Notes under the pieces: model-generated
What the model saw: the letters and a program-made list of their open reading frames with translations, nothing else
The model's database searches: none
Told to the model about the DNA's origin: nothing
In this document: one piece after another, positions 22,301 through 33,693 of the stretch
How positions within the stretch are numbered: position 1 is the first letter of the stretch
Layout: every line of letters starts with the position of its first letter
Translations under genes and position numbers: made by a program
Source of the DNA: Dichotomocladium elegans
Lineage: Eukaryota; Mucoromycota; Mucoromycetes; Mucorales; Lichtheimiaceae
DNA: 64,000 nucleotides
NCBI GenBank assembly: GCA_025716815.1
Contig: JAIXMN010000021.1
Coordinates: forward strand, 1 to 64,000
Reading direction: 5' to 3'

Positions 22301-22348
22301 GGTGTCTTTGGTAGCTGACGGAAGTGGACTGGTGAACGTAGTTTCCAT
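19315..22348 (-). CDS. Pumilio/Puf-domain RNA-binding protein (Puf4/Mpt5-like)
   Basis: Sequence-specific mRNA 3'-UTR binding repressor. Nine exons: 22348-22050, 21927-21764, 21662-21550, 21461-20660, 20559-20393, 20334-20116, 20046-19861, 19785-19636, 19572-19315; total 785 residues, all phases consistent. Residues 1-400 are low complexity (S, T, Q, H). The Puf domain spans about 405-725, with recognition helices CKDQHGCRYLQ, DPFGNYLCQK, LNMHGTRAIQK, LNGNHVIQR, THRHGCCVLQR, DPFGNYVVQY, QKFSSNVMEK and DSYANYVVQT, then the cap TPYGKRIHSKI: eight repeats. The helices resemble the Puf4/Puf5 subgroup. The intron after exon 5 uses a GC donor (CAG/GCAAGT). His-rich low-complexity tail. Confidence 0.95.
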
Positions 22349-24516
22349 GTAGATATCTTTATTGTATCCTTGTCTGTTAGTCCTCGTGATGTTCTTCGCG
22401 AGGCACCGTGGCGTAGAGAGATGGAAGGAGGGGAAAGACGTGGGGATAGGAGGAGAGGGGAAAAGAAAGAGAAAGAAGGCTGCTGAGGGAAAAGACAGGA
22501 ATTAAAAAGGTGCGTTTGTGGGAATCAATTTTTTGAATAGTTTTATTTACTACCTGTTCCTTTGCCCGCTTGCATCTTCCATTATACTTTTATGTGGTGT
22601 ATTTACATTAGCATACAGTGTTACTTCAAAAATACTCAGGCTCCGCGCCAGTAGTGTAGAATGCCTCATACTGCGCGGCTCGCGTGGTGACCGCTGCGCT
22701 GTATAAGCCGCGTCCGCTTTCTGTGCTTTGATAAGTGAAAATCCGTGTCTCCTCTTGATGACCCCTTTCTTCTCCCTTTTTTCTTTGGGTTGGTTTACTG
22801 TGAATAAACTGTAGTAGGTCTGTGTGCTGCGAATGTACCGAGACTCTGGTTGGAATATAAATGAATCTTTGATATCCGGCTCCGCCAACCCGAGTCGCAT
22901 ATATGCGCATGCCACCGGGTGAAAACAAAGAGGAAATGAAAGGAAGACGGTATAGTTATATGTGCCGGAAAAGAAAGAGCAGGAGGGTCAGGAGAAGGAG
23001 CAAGGAGTTTCATCGCCACTATTAAGCGGACCAGGCATAACAGAGGCATCTAAGCAAGACGAGGTGAGGGTAATATGCACTCAATCCAACGACGGACTAT
23101 TACGCCCACCTTAGGTTAATTACGTCTTACTATGGCAGCATGCATCATCCAGGATTGGAAGGGATGTATGTGTGTGTATGCGTGGGTGTGCGTTTCTGAC
23201 TTTTGAAAGATTAGGAACAAAGAAGAGTTATTCTACCTAGAACAATGTTCGATGAGATTTCTTCGACTTTATATGTCCGGAAGCGTAATCTGCGCCTCTA
23301 ATAGCCAGCGCTGGCTCTTCAGAAACCCGATAAACGCCTCTGAGAACCCAACATCAAAGCGCTGGTTTCCGTGTATTTTAGATGATGTAGTCACGCTACA
23401 CACTATTCTCCAATACTGAAGTTGTGTTTGCCCAGAAATCTTTACGCGTGATATCAAAGCAAATGTCGCATGCACGGCGAAAGATGTTGCGCAAAAAGAT
23501 TTTCATTTCTAAATACATCGAGTCTTGAGGATATCGATGTGCCTATTTTCCATCTTATTTGCCTGTACGTATCTTATTGAACAGCTTTGATCAGTAATGA
23601 AGAGCAACGTATATTATAATAGGTTCTTGTGAAGTGAGGCACGAATGATCAGAGTCAGTGAAAAATCGAATAGCTTGAACAGAGCGATATCGAAGGATGA
23701 ATCTCTTATTCTTACAGACGTATACGCTACAGTCGAAGTGTATGATAATTCTACAAAGACTATCACGTTATTGATATGGATATGGATATGGATATGGATA
23801 TGTTAAGAAAGAGAGGAAAAAAGAATCAATAGGAGAAGATAATGGATCCCAGATTTCTTTGGATATGTTAAAAGAATTGCTGAAATATAGACTCTATAAC
23901 TATGACATGTGAATGGTCACTTGGCTGGTTTGTATAGAACAACTCATCAGCAAAATAGATGATAAAGAGCATTGTCATGCCGTGAGATAACAAGTGTATG
24001 ATTACACACATATTCGTTTATGAGACAGTTGTTGATTCAGTAGTTTAATTCGCAGTCCGTGGCGCACAACAACACAGAATCGTAATCGAACAATGTCGCT
24101 TCGTCTGCCACGTTCTGATAAATTAGATTATTATGATGCAATGCTTTGCAGCTGAGTCATCGCCTGTGTGTACCTTGATCATCATGATGACAATATAGAA
24201 AAATCAAAGAGCCCATTTGAACTTTTCTGTGGGCTGATAAACAAGAAGCATGTGGAATAGCAGCGACGAGAGTCGTAGATGTAAGACTTTTGAAGGAGGG
24301 TATCAATGATACATCACGGTACTTGTTTCAGCATTGTCAATCACATGGATGACTGATTCTCAGAATAATAAAGATTCTGCGAACTATTTTCTTCTTTATC
24401 AAATTCTTGCCTTAGCCTCTCTTCCATGAGTTATCCATTATGAATCTTATATCGACTTGCTTGTTATCCGAATCTAACACCTTCTGTCCTTTGTAGATTG
24501 ACCAATTGTACTGTAC
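22349..24516. other. Gene-poor interval of about 2.2 kb
   Basis: No supportable gene. The first ~200 bases are the promoter and leader side of the Puf gene (GA-rich strand). Several frames of 60-120 codons between 22510 and 23050 overlap one another on both strands and lack family motifs. The rest is A/T-rich with a hexamer repeat at 23773-23802. It could hold a non-coding RNA, but nothing in the sequence shows one. Confidence 0.5.
23773..23802. repeat. GATATG hexamer, five copies
   Basis: Five perfect tandem copies of GATATG in an A/T-rich intergenic region. It is not a telomere-type (TTAGGG) repeat and has no partner elsewhere in the window. Confidence 0.95.
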
Positions 24517-25420
24517 TTGGTGAGCCATGACGAGAAGCCACGACGAGAAGCCAAAACGGAATCGCATCATCCGGTGGGCCGCGATTTAGCTGCCTTTGGG
24601 CAGGGCCTTCCCCTCTGTTTTTCTGCATCTTGCGTTGACTGTGGCTGTCCGTGCCGTCGCTTTGGTGTTGCTTCCGCCCAAGGTGGCCTCTTTTTCTTTG
24701 CTGTCGTCTTCTTTGTCCCCGTGTTCATCCGATGTGCAAATTGCCGATGCCCCGCCTTTCGCTGGCTTCATGCCCGCCATTGTGCCCCAGCATGCCCCTG
24801 TCATTGCTTCTAGCGTTCACTCGTGCTTTGTCTCTGCTGTCGCGTCGCCGCTGCTCTTGGCGCACCACCCAGTCCTGCACCATGGTTATCACCATGTGCA
24901 CACCTGGATACGCCTGGTGTGAGTCGGGTTGGTAAGTCAAAGTGTAAAGAAAGCGTTTTATGTTGACTAACAAAATCTTGATACGATATCTTGGAGAATA
25001 AAGTGCTGGAAAGAACGAACTCTGTGCTAAACTCGCTTTCCAGAAATGAACTTCTCTTATATAATGCTCTCAAGTCAATTTTCCGGTACTATCAGGACTA
25101 CATCAACAATGCACTTGGAAGTCCTACTCCCAACATTCCAGGATTGGATGGCGGTGGTAATATCAGCAATATTATGCTTCTTGAAATATGCTTGCTGACC
25201 AGTTTCGCTGCACATGGATCGTTCTGCCGATACTCAGGCCCTCTCCACCGCGCAATGGGCGTTTGGCATCCGGACAAACAATTGCTAGACAACCATTTCA
25301 ATCGGGACGCGATTGTGGGAGTGGTTACTTGGCTGATGAATCCACGGACAAAGAAGCTGCTATGGTTTTAATTGAGCTATTAAACCAGGGGCTGCTCTTG
25401 ATTAGTAGCTACTTCTGGTG
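24517..25420. pseudogene. Decayed coding-like segment, unrecognised
   Basis: Two blocks with higher G/C and codon-like structure than their surroundings. On the minus strand (24973-24586) two overlapping frames contain SHQAYPGVHMVITMVQDWV and GDKEDDSKEKEATLGGSNTK; a frameshift joins them. On the plus strand (24991-25421) a frame with NALKSIFRYYQDYINNALG and FAAHGSFCRYSGPLHRAMG continues after a one-base shift as LADESTDKEAAMVLIELLNQ. I recognise neither. They may be remnants of transposon-borne or lineage-specific genes. Confidence 0.35.
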
Positions 25421-25786
25421 AAATCAAAATCTTCGGGTATTCAATGTGCTCATTTCAGACTGAGCTCATTCATATTCGCTGTGCGAAAAGTTTATTTGTG
25501 TGATCGGATGTTTCCGCACTGGATTTAAAATCGTTCCAACGCAAAAAGTTACTGGTTCCGCCGCAAATGGCTAGATTATAAGTAATGCAGTATTATTAAA
25601 CATCAAAGGGAGGAGTTGATATGCTGCTTTAGAAAGCTAAGGGAGTTATAGGGAAATTAACAGCTGGTACAGAACAGGGAAATCGGAAGAAATATTACGA
25701 AACGATAATGCAAATGTGGAGAGCGTATATCAAATGCTTTTGCAGTACAAACGGGAAAGGGAAACGGGAGAGCTCGGCATATATGC

Positions 25787-26942
25787 TCACTCCTTCTTCT
25801 TGGCATCCTTGTTCTTGATATATCGAGTACCCAAGATGTTGTCCCAGAAAGTGAAATAAGGCTGCGAAAAGTTTGTTTTAATGCCATAAGGTTGATGGTG
25901 GATGTCATGACTGCGCAAAACCGTTGGTCAGTTCACATGCACAAGCTAACCCCGCTGACGATCGCTGTTATCGGTATACTTACTACACGACGTTGTTGCC
26001 GAAGAGAACCTGGAGAGGATCCCAGGGGAACGAGTAACCACAATGATCATCGACTACATTAACATGGGGGAGAAGAAAAAACATCAGCCCATCCCATTGC
26101 ATCACCGCCCTGCCTCAGCTAGCCAAACCCCTCGTAATTCCCGATTCAAGAACTTACCCGTCTTCATGTTAGAAAAAGTGAAGAAGATCATACCCAAGCG
26201 AGGGGACATGCCCGTCAGCTCATAAGCGATCGTGGCGCCAACGGTGTCCAAAAGAAAGCCTTCCAGAGGATGGTTGTAAAGAGCGCCGAAGGCGTAAGTC
26301 ACGTAGAGACGATGGTGGTGGGAGTGGAAGTGTTTGTACAAGAAAGTGTTGACATGAAAGAGTCGATGTAAGAAATACTGATGCGTATCCATAATCACCC
26401 TATGTATGGTATACAAAAACCTGTCAGTCAGTGTGTCTGCCATCATCTCCGATAGAAAATATTAACAACGAAAAAACGTACATGCCGAGAAAGAGCTGGA
26501 GGCAAGGCCAACCAATATTGTATAGGGACCATGCGATCTGGTCGGCATAGCGAGCAAGTGTAGTATACGGAGAGAGGTACTTGAAGATTTGGGAGGCGAG
26601 ATGGGCAGTAAACATCTCCTGCTCCAGCTGCAGCTTGACGGGATCGGCCACCGGTTTCAGAAAAGCCATGCCGACGATGAACTGAATGGCCTGCTGGAAA
26701 GCGACCATGACCAATACACGACTGAGAGTGACCCGGTTACGCTTTCGCATTTCCTCTGCGGTGTGAATGCGATACTTTTCAAAGAAGGCGAATTTGGCCG
26801 TCATAATATATTGAAAGAGGAGACTGTACACCCAATAAGCGAGGATAGGGACCCACATGGACATGGCGGTGTCGCTCCAGGGATCATTAAAGAATGTGTC
26901 CAGATTCAGGAGTCGACATACTTTAAGAACGATTGTATCCAT
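25787..26942 (-). CDS. SUR2: Sphinganine C4-hydroxylase
   Basis: ER di-iron enzyme of the fatty-acid hydroxylase superfamily that makes phytosphingosine. Exons 26942-26482, 26399-26158, 26053-25984, 25910-25787 join in phase to 298 residues. Histidine boxes are THQYFLHRLFH, HFHSHHHRLYV and HDIHHQPYG, with the intervening GALYNHPLEGFLLDTVG and ELTGMSP, and DDHCGYSFPWDPL. These are diagnostic of Sur2. Membrane segments lie in the N-terminal half. The tail KNKDAKKKE carries a dilysine-type ER retrieval signal (KKKE is near but not exactly KKxx). The third exon is only 70 bases. It is divergent from the SPIN90-like gene. Confidence 0.95.
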
Positions 26943-27122
26943 TGCTGCTTATATTATTTTTACTGTGTGTGGGTATGTGTACGTGCGTGTGCTGTCTCCT
27001 TCTTTTATTGCTCTGGAAAAAGAGAAAAGAGAAAGAAAAAGCAACAGAGAATTTCGGTTTCACCGGCCTCCAATTTTATCTCGTTTCTTTTCACTTTCCG
27101 TTCTCTCGCTCTCTCGCTCTCC
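26943..27122. promoter_or_regulatory. Shared promoter of SUR2 and the SPIN90-like gene
   Basis: 180 bases between two divergent start codons. The plus-strand side ends in a pyrimidine-rich leader (CTCTCGCTCTCTCGCTCTCC) directly before the ATG at 27123, a common feature of fungal transcription starts. No TATA box is evident. Confidence 0.6.
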
Positions 27123-28661
27123 ATGGACTACGATTCTATCGATTTCTACTTCGATGATGCCTCGAGTTTCCATGCTGGTAATGCCCTCATGATTGTTCCG
27201 ATGGGGGAAGGTTCTAACTGTCAATCTCGTGATTGCAGAACTTGATGATACCCTCCGACTTCCTTGCGAGAACAAAGAAGCCGCCGAACGGATAACAAAC
27301 CTCTATGTCCGGCTGATAGTTCGGTTCCAGAGTAAATGCGATGATTGCGCTGGGGAACTGGCCTCCTTCTTTAAGTATATCGCAGGGATCTGATTGTCTC
27401 TACATAGACGAATATTGCCAGACGCAGACAGAGATTGCACAATGTGCGTACCAATTGATCGATTCGGCCTTCTTTCTGGAACACAGCACAACCATATTAA
27501 GCCACATTATACATGCACATGCACTCCAGGCCACCGACTCACTCCATCTACGTATCGTTTACTGGCTACTAATATATGCTGGTCGAGAGGATCTGCGGTG
27601 GATGAAGTACATCGTATCAGATGCGCGCCTGAATAAGCAGAACCGACTATTTCGAAAAATCATTGGGGAGAAGATCTTTCCCGCCTCGGCCGTTCTGGCT
27701 TTTGAAATGTGCAAGGTGTCGAAATTGAGGCCAGCTGACCTTGGTGAATAAGATAATGATTCTATTCCTTTTTTGTTCCTAATCGGCTGTTATTAGCGAT
27801 CGTCTCGTGCGATTTTCTGACTTCTCTTCTCGACCTCGTCGAGACGATGCTAAAGGACTGCGACGAAACATTCAATTATGATATTATCCGACTCGTCCTG
27901 GTCATCAACGAACAGTTCATGTTGGCCACCCAGAAGTCGATATCGAATCGCGTACTCGATGTGCTTGAGGAACGCATCGGTTACAGCAACACGTTCAGTG
28001 CTAACCTGATTTTCATGCTCAACCGTTCAGGTATTTTTAGACATCAACCTACTGCTCACCCACCCCTGATGGCTGTCCCTTTCCTCTTATAGATGATGCT
28101 TGTGTTAAACTACTCATTCTCAAACTTCTATACGGCATCTTCATGCGTCCGACACTTTACGAGTTCTTCTATACCAACGATCTTTTCGTTCTTGTTGATA
28201 TCATGCTGCGCGAAGTTTGTGACCTTGGTGAAGAGCGCGAAGCTGAAGCGGTCAGTGTTTAGATATATGACCCCATGCTCACACATCCACTTACGCACAT
28301 CGAAAAACAACAGCTCCGCGATGCTTACCTCCGTGTACTCCGCCCTTTGCTCATCAACACGCAGCTTCGAAACACGCCGTACAAACAGACAGAAATCCAC
28401 AACACCCTATGTGCAATGATCGCACCCTGCAGCTACAAAGCATCCAATCCAGCTACCAACCGTCTTGTCGAGCGCATTCTGCAAGAATGGTCTTACAAGG
28501 CCCCAGACCTTCTCGATGTGGAGATACTGCAAAGCAGAACTCCTAGTCCATACCCCATGATGCGTTCTACTTCCTCCGTCTCCTCAACATCTTCTATTAC
28601 TACTCCCGAAGATGACAAGGATCAGCAGATGGATCACAGCATTATGTGTGCTGGCGCCTAG
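27123..28661 (+). CDS. SPIN90/Ldb17/Dip1-family Arp2/3 activator, one apparent frameshift
   Basis: Family members activate the Arp2/3 complex to seed the first actin filaments at endocytic patches. Exons 27123-27177, 27239-27743, 27797-28030, 28093-28250, 28314-28661. The armadillo-like leucine-rich domain is clear: LYVRLIVRFQSKCDDC, IYGRED-type helices, KLLILKLLYGIFMRPTLYEFFYTNDLFVLVD, and the signature LINTQLRNTPYKQTEIH. Exon 2 does not stay open: near 27385-27392 the frame must shift by one base (KYIAG then SDCLYIDEYCQ). The exon lengths carry exactly one surplus base, and GCAGGG for GCAGGA would repair it. All other phases fit (about 432 residues). Sequence error or recent inactivation are the two readings. 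The tail is Ser/Thr-rich. Confidence 0.85.
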
Positions 28662-28991
28662 TGTTCTAGAATTACTAAATCCCTTGCATCATTTTATCCT
28701 TTCAGGTTCTAGAGTTTCCATCACCCTTATTAACAGCTTCAGCACCGTATTTTCGAACCCGCCATACTAATCCTCTGTCTGCTTCTCTTCAACCTTTAGC
28801 AGCTTCACCGTTTCCTTATCTATCGTTCACTAACCACTCTGATCTTTTTTCATCCTAAAATAAAAGAAAAAGCGACCAATGCCGACATACTCATCCAAGC
28901 CACCTTGGCTTCTTCCCAATTTGGAAGACAGCGCTTTAATTTTTTTTCATTCCACCTTGTGATCTCCTACATTGATCTTTTAGACAACACC
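28662..28991. promoter_or_regulatory. Promoter region of RRP5
   Basis: 330 bases between two tandem plus-strand genes, A/T- and C/T-rich, with a run TTTAATTTTTTTTC just upstream of the leader. No ORF. It contains the 3' end of the SPIN90-like gene and the RRP5 promoter, without a recognisable motif. Confidence 0.5.
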
Positions 28992-31900
28992 ATGGCGCCT
29001 AAAAAATCAGAGGAAGTCGCATTTCCTCGTGGAGGAGCTAGTGTCCTTACGCCGTTGGAGCATCGCCAAATTTCTATCAAGGCTGCCCAGGACTTATTCA
29101 AAGCGCCGGGAAAATCCGTTTCTTCGGTAAGCTCACGACGACGTCTATTGTAATGAATAGAAATTGATACACTTCCATTTGTAGAGCGAAAAACGCAAAG
29201 ATCAAAGCAACGATGAACCATCCGCAAAGCGGCATAAGGCTCTCAAGAAAAAGGCGGTCGTTCCAAGCAAACCCGAAAAGAAAAAGAAGACACCAGCCGC
29301 TGTCATAGATCATCTTTCGGCAAAGGTACATGTCCCACTCTATTTATATACGTATGCGGCTTTCCGGGTAGTTCTTATTTTATTGCACCAACTCATATGA
29401 AATGCAAAGGATTTGGCACCGAGAACGAACCTGACAGGATGTATCACCAAGATTAAAGAACTTGAGCTCATCGTCGCCCTTCCGTCACATATTACGGGTG
29501 TTGTGCCGATCACCGAGATATCCGGTCCCATTTCTGCTGCTGTAGAGCGTGCCGCCAATGATAACGGCAATGATGACGGCGACTCAGACGAGGAAGATGA
29601 CGGGATCCCTGATCTCAAGAAGCTCTTTTTCGTGGGCCAGTTTGTTCAATGCCATGTGCTCCGAACACTGGGAGCTGATGGTTTGGAAGCGAAAAAAAAG
29701 CTCCAAGTGGAACTGAGTTTGCGCCCTGAATTGATCAATCAACACGTTCCCAAAGTGGATTTAACGCTTGGCACGGTAGGTCTCTTTAGATACCAAGAAT
29801 TGACAGGGAGGCGATAATATAACAATGATGTTTAGGCTTTAACGGCTAGTGTGGAAAGCGCGGAGGATCATGGCTATATCTTATCGCTCGGTATTCGGGA
29901 TGTTACTGGGTTTTGCAAATTGGAGGAGGCAAAGAACTATATCACGGAGTATAACCGGGAAGAGCCTTTGGTACCTGGTCAAATTGTGCAATGCGTGGTT
30001 ACCAAGTCAGCAACCGACGATCAGCGCGCTATCAATGTGTCATTGAACCATGACCGGGTAGCTGCTGGTGTGGTAAGTGATCAAAAGAGGATGACCTTAA
30101 TGCTGGGTATATTAAAAAGAAACGGGATATATTAGGCCAAAGATCCTGTGTCGAAGATTCAGTCCATCGTTCCCGGTATGATGGTCACCGGACAAGTGAA
30201 CTCTATTCAGCCAAAGGGACTCAAGGTAACGTTCATGGGTCTCTACGATGCTACGATCGAAAGTGACCAGATTCCTGGTGGCAAACCGTTCGATTACACT
30301 GTCGGTCAGCAAATTACTTTCCGAGTCCTTTTTGTTTTTATCGATACCTTGCGCAAGGTTGTGGGCGGCACGATGCTGCCTCATTTGCTCCAGCTCACCA
30401 GCGCAAAGAACTATATTGGTGATCAATACCCTCGCGGCACGTTGCTTGAAAATGTGAAAATCGAGCGTATCCTTCGCAATAAAGGCGTTTACTTATCCCT
30501 TGAGGGTGTCGAAGGCGTCGTTTCTTTCGCCAGCGTGAGTTGACGGAAAGTTATTGCAGAATGTATACAACTTCACTAACTGTGGTGCTTTTCAATTAGA
30601 TTGGTAATCTTTCTGATGAACGCGTTGAGGCTATTACTGAAACGAGCGAAAAATACCACGTTGGCTCTACGCATAAGGCCCGCGTTATCAGCTATAATCC
30701 CATTGACGACATTTTATCGGTCACTCTAAAACCCAGCATTGTAAACCAGAAGTACGGAAACATCAATGAGATTAATGTGGGCGACATTGTGGAAGCCACT
30801 GTCGAGCGCATTGGCAAGGCTGGTTTGTCTCTTAAACTTTCTGCGGGCATTAGCGCGCTTGTTCCACCCATGCACTATGCCGACGCACCCCTTCAGCATC
30901 CTGAATTAAAATTCAAGGCGGGAAGCACCGTTCGTGGTCGTGTACTCGTAATTGACCCAGTGGGCAGCCGCTTGCTGGTGACTCTTAAGCAATCTTTGAT
31001 GGACAGCACTTTGCCTATTATCTCCAACTGGGAGGACGTCAAGCCGGGTATGATCACTCACGGTATTATCAAAACTCTTCGACCAGCTGGTGCTATTGTC
31101 CGATACTACAACGGTATGAGTGCTTTTGTGCCTGCATCTCAAATGACCGAAGCCCGTGTTTCGAGCCTTGACAGCGTTTTCCGTGTTGGCCAAACCGTGA
31201 AGACATATATCCACGAAGTTAATAAGGACCGTAACAAAATCATTGCTTCCATGACAACCGTTACCAAGGCGAAGAAAGAAGAGAAGGAGGCTCGCAGAAA
31301 GGAAGAAGCGGAAAACAAGAAAGAAATTGAAAAAAAATATGCCGTTGGCTCTGTGGTGAATGTAAAGATCAAGGCTATCAAGGAGATCCAGCTGAATATC
31401 GAGCTCGAAAACGGCATGCATGGTCGTATTCATATCACCGAAGCCTTCACCGATGCCAGCCAAGTCGTTGATCGCAAAAGCCCACTGGCACAGTTCAAAA
31501 CGGGTCAGACATACCAGGCCAAGATCCTTGGCATTCGCAATTCGAAGGGTTACAACTATCTTCCCATTACCCATAGTGAAAGCGTGAATCCAGTTGTTGA
31601 ATGCTCTTTCAGACTGGATGGAAAGAGCATGGTAAAGGAGCTGAGGACTGTCAAGGTTGGGAAGAAGTACCTATCCTTTGTCAGAGCTATCCACAAGAAA
31701 CATCTGGAGATTTTCGTTAGTCCTTCGATGTTTGGTGTTATCCGTCAACAATTCACGTCGAGCGATCCTGAAAAGGCAAACAACTTCCAGAAAGAGTACC
31801 GCGTTGGTCAGATGATTCCCGTCGAGGCTATTTTAGCTGATAAGGGTAAATATCCCGAATTCATTGTCAATGATCCAGCCATTCCTCGCGTCAAGAAAAT

Positions 31901-33693
31901 TCAAGACGTCACTGTCGGTCTTGTCGGCCTCGGTGTTATCCAACGAGTGGACCGCTCCTCAGGCGTTTTTGTCCAGATGAACAACGGAGTTAATGGTCGC
32001 GTTCACCGACTTGACTTGGTTGATCAATTTGTGGAGAACCCTTTGGCGAATCTTAAGGAAGGTACTGTGGTACGATATGCTGTTGTTGGCGTCAACAAAT
32101 CCAAGAAGATTATCGACTTGTCGCTCCGCAGTTGCCGCACGAACCCAGATGCTGTGCCTGAAGGTGCGAACAAGGAAATTAATAGCGTTGCCGATGTGGT
32201 GGCTGGCGAGGTATTGATGGGTTATGTGAGCAACATCGCCAATTCGGGTGTATTTGTCAGCTTGGGCCGGTCTGTGAATGCTCGGGTCAAAATTGCTTTC
32301 CTCTCGGATGAATTTGTCAAAGATTGGCAATCGTTGTATAAGGCTGGTCAGCTGGTCAAGTGCAAGATTCTCAGCGTGGATGTCGAAAATAATCAGATTG
32401 AGGGCGCACTTAACAAGGGTCATGTCGAAGGTACTGGCGCGCTCAAGAAGAAAAAGGCGACGCAGCAAGAGAGCAAGGAAGATGAAGATGTTGAAATGCC
32501 AGACATATCTAGTGATGACGATGATGACAACTCGGACGAGGAAATGCAGAATGTAGCCGATGTCGATGAAGATATGGAGGATGCGGTACAAAATATGGAT
32601 AGCGATGATGACAGCGATGATGAAGATATTGCCAAAGCGCCTGCTCTCAGTCTTGGAAAGGGCTTTGATTGGACGGGCACAGTGATCGATACCAAGGAAG
32701 ACGAGGAAGAGGAGAGCGAATCTGAGGAATCTGAAGATGAAGATGAAAGCAGCAACAAGAGCAAAAAGAAAGGCGTGAAGCAGGTGGAAGACAAGACAGC
32801 TGAGTTGTCGACAAGCGCTCCTCAGTCAGCTGCAGATTACGAGCGCATGATAGTTGGTTCACCCAACTCATCGTTCGTGTGGATCAACTACATGGCCTAT
32901 CAGCTCCAGCTTTCTGAGATCGAGAAAGCGCGTGAGATTGGCGAACGTGCGTTGGCGACCATCAACTTCCGCGAAGAACAAGAAAAGATGAACGTCTGGG
33001 TGGCCATGTTTAACCTGGAAAATACCTACGGTAGCGATGAATCTCTTGATGCTATCTTCAAGCGCGCATGTGTCTTTTGCGAACCCGAGAAGATGTATGT
33101 CCGCCTTGCAGAGATATACGAACGTAGCGAGAAATACGATGTATGTAGAGCTCAAGGCTATTGAAAAAAGTATCCATGTGAACATCTTACTGATTCAGTC
33201 GTTACTATAGAAAGCCGAGCAGCTCCTTCAGGAAACTGTGAAGAAGTTCAGTCAGGAACCCAAATTCTGGATCCAGCTGGGATTGTTTTACCTGAAACGC
33301 GGCAATGTCGAGGGCGCGCGCGAATTATTACAACGTAGTCTTAAAGTCCTCCCAAAGCACCATCACGTGGAGACGATCAGCAAGTTTGCACAGATGGAAT
33401 TCAAGCATGGCGAACCAGAGCGTGGTCGGACGATTTTTGAGGGTTTGCTGGGAAGCTATCCAAAGCGCATCGATATCTGGAATGTGTACGTGGACATGGA
33501 AATCAAGGCAGGCGACCAGCAGGTGATCCGACGACTGTTTGAACGGCTGACTTCGATGAAGGTCTCATCGAAGAAGATGAAATTTTTCTTCAAGAAATGG
33601 CTTCAGTACGAGAAGGACCATGGCACTGAGGAGGATACGGAGCGCGTCAAGGAGAAGGCGTTACAATACGTGAATAGCTCGCAGTCCCAGTAA
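28992..33693 (+). CDS. RRP5: rRNA biogenesis protein RRP5
   Basis: Nucleolar SSU-processome/pre-60S factor needed for 18S and 5.8S rRNA maturation. Seven exons: 28992-29126, 29185-29325, 29410-29775, 29836-30072, 30136-30534, 30600-33140, 33211-33693. Every junction is phase 0, giving 1433 residues. A basic N-terminus (KRHKALKKK) is followed by a series of S1 RNA-binding domains (for example VGDIVEATVERIGKAGLSL, VKPGMITHGIIKTL and GEVLMGYVSNIANSGVFVSL). An acidic linker spans about residues 1047-1147. A C-terminal HAT/TPR-like domain follows (PNSSFVWINYMAYQLQLSE to DIWNVYVDMEIKAGDQQ and FFKKWLQYEKDHG). It is shorter than yeast Rrp5 (1729), probably with fewer S1 repeats. Exon 6 of 2.5 kb is unusually long here. 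Confidence 0.97.

Noticed and set aside
23773..23802. Telomere-like repeat
   Set aside because: The unit GATATG is not a known telomere repeat and is flanked by ordinary intergenic sequence.
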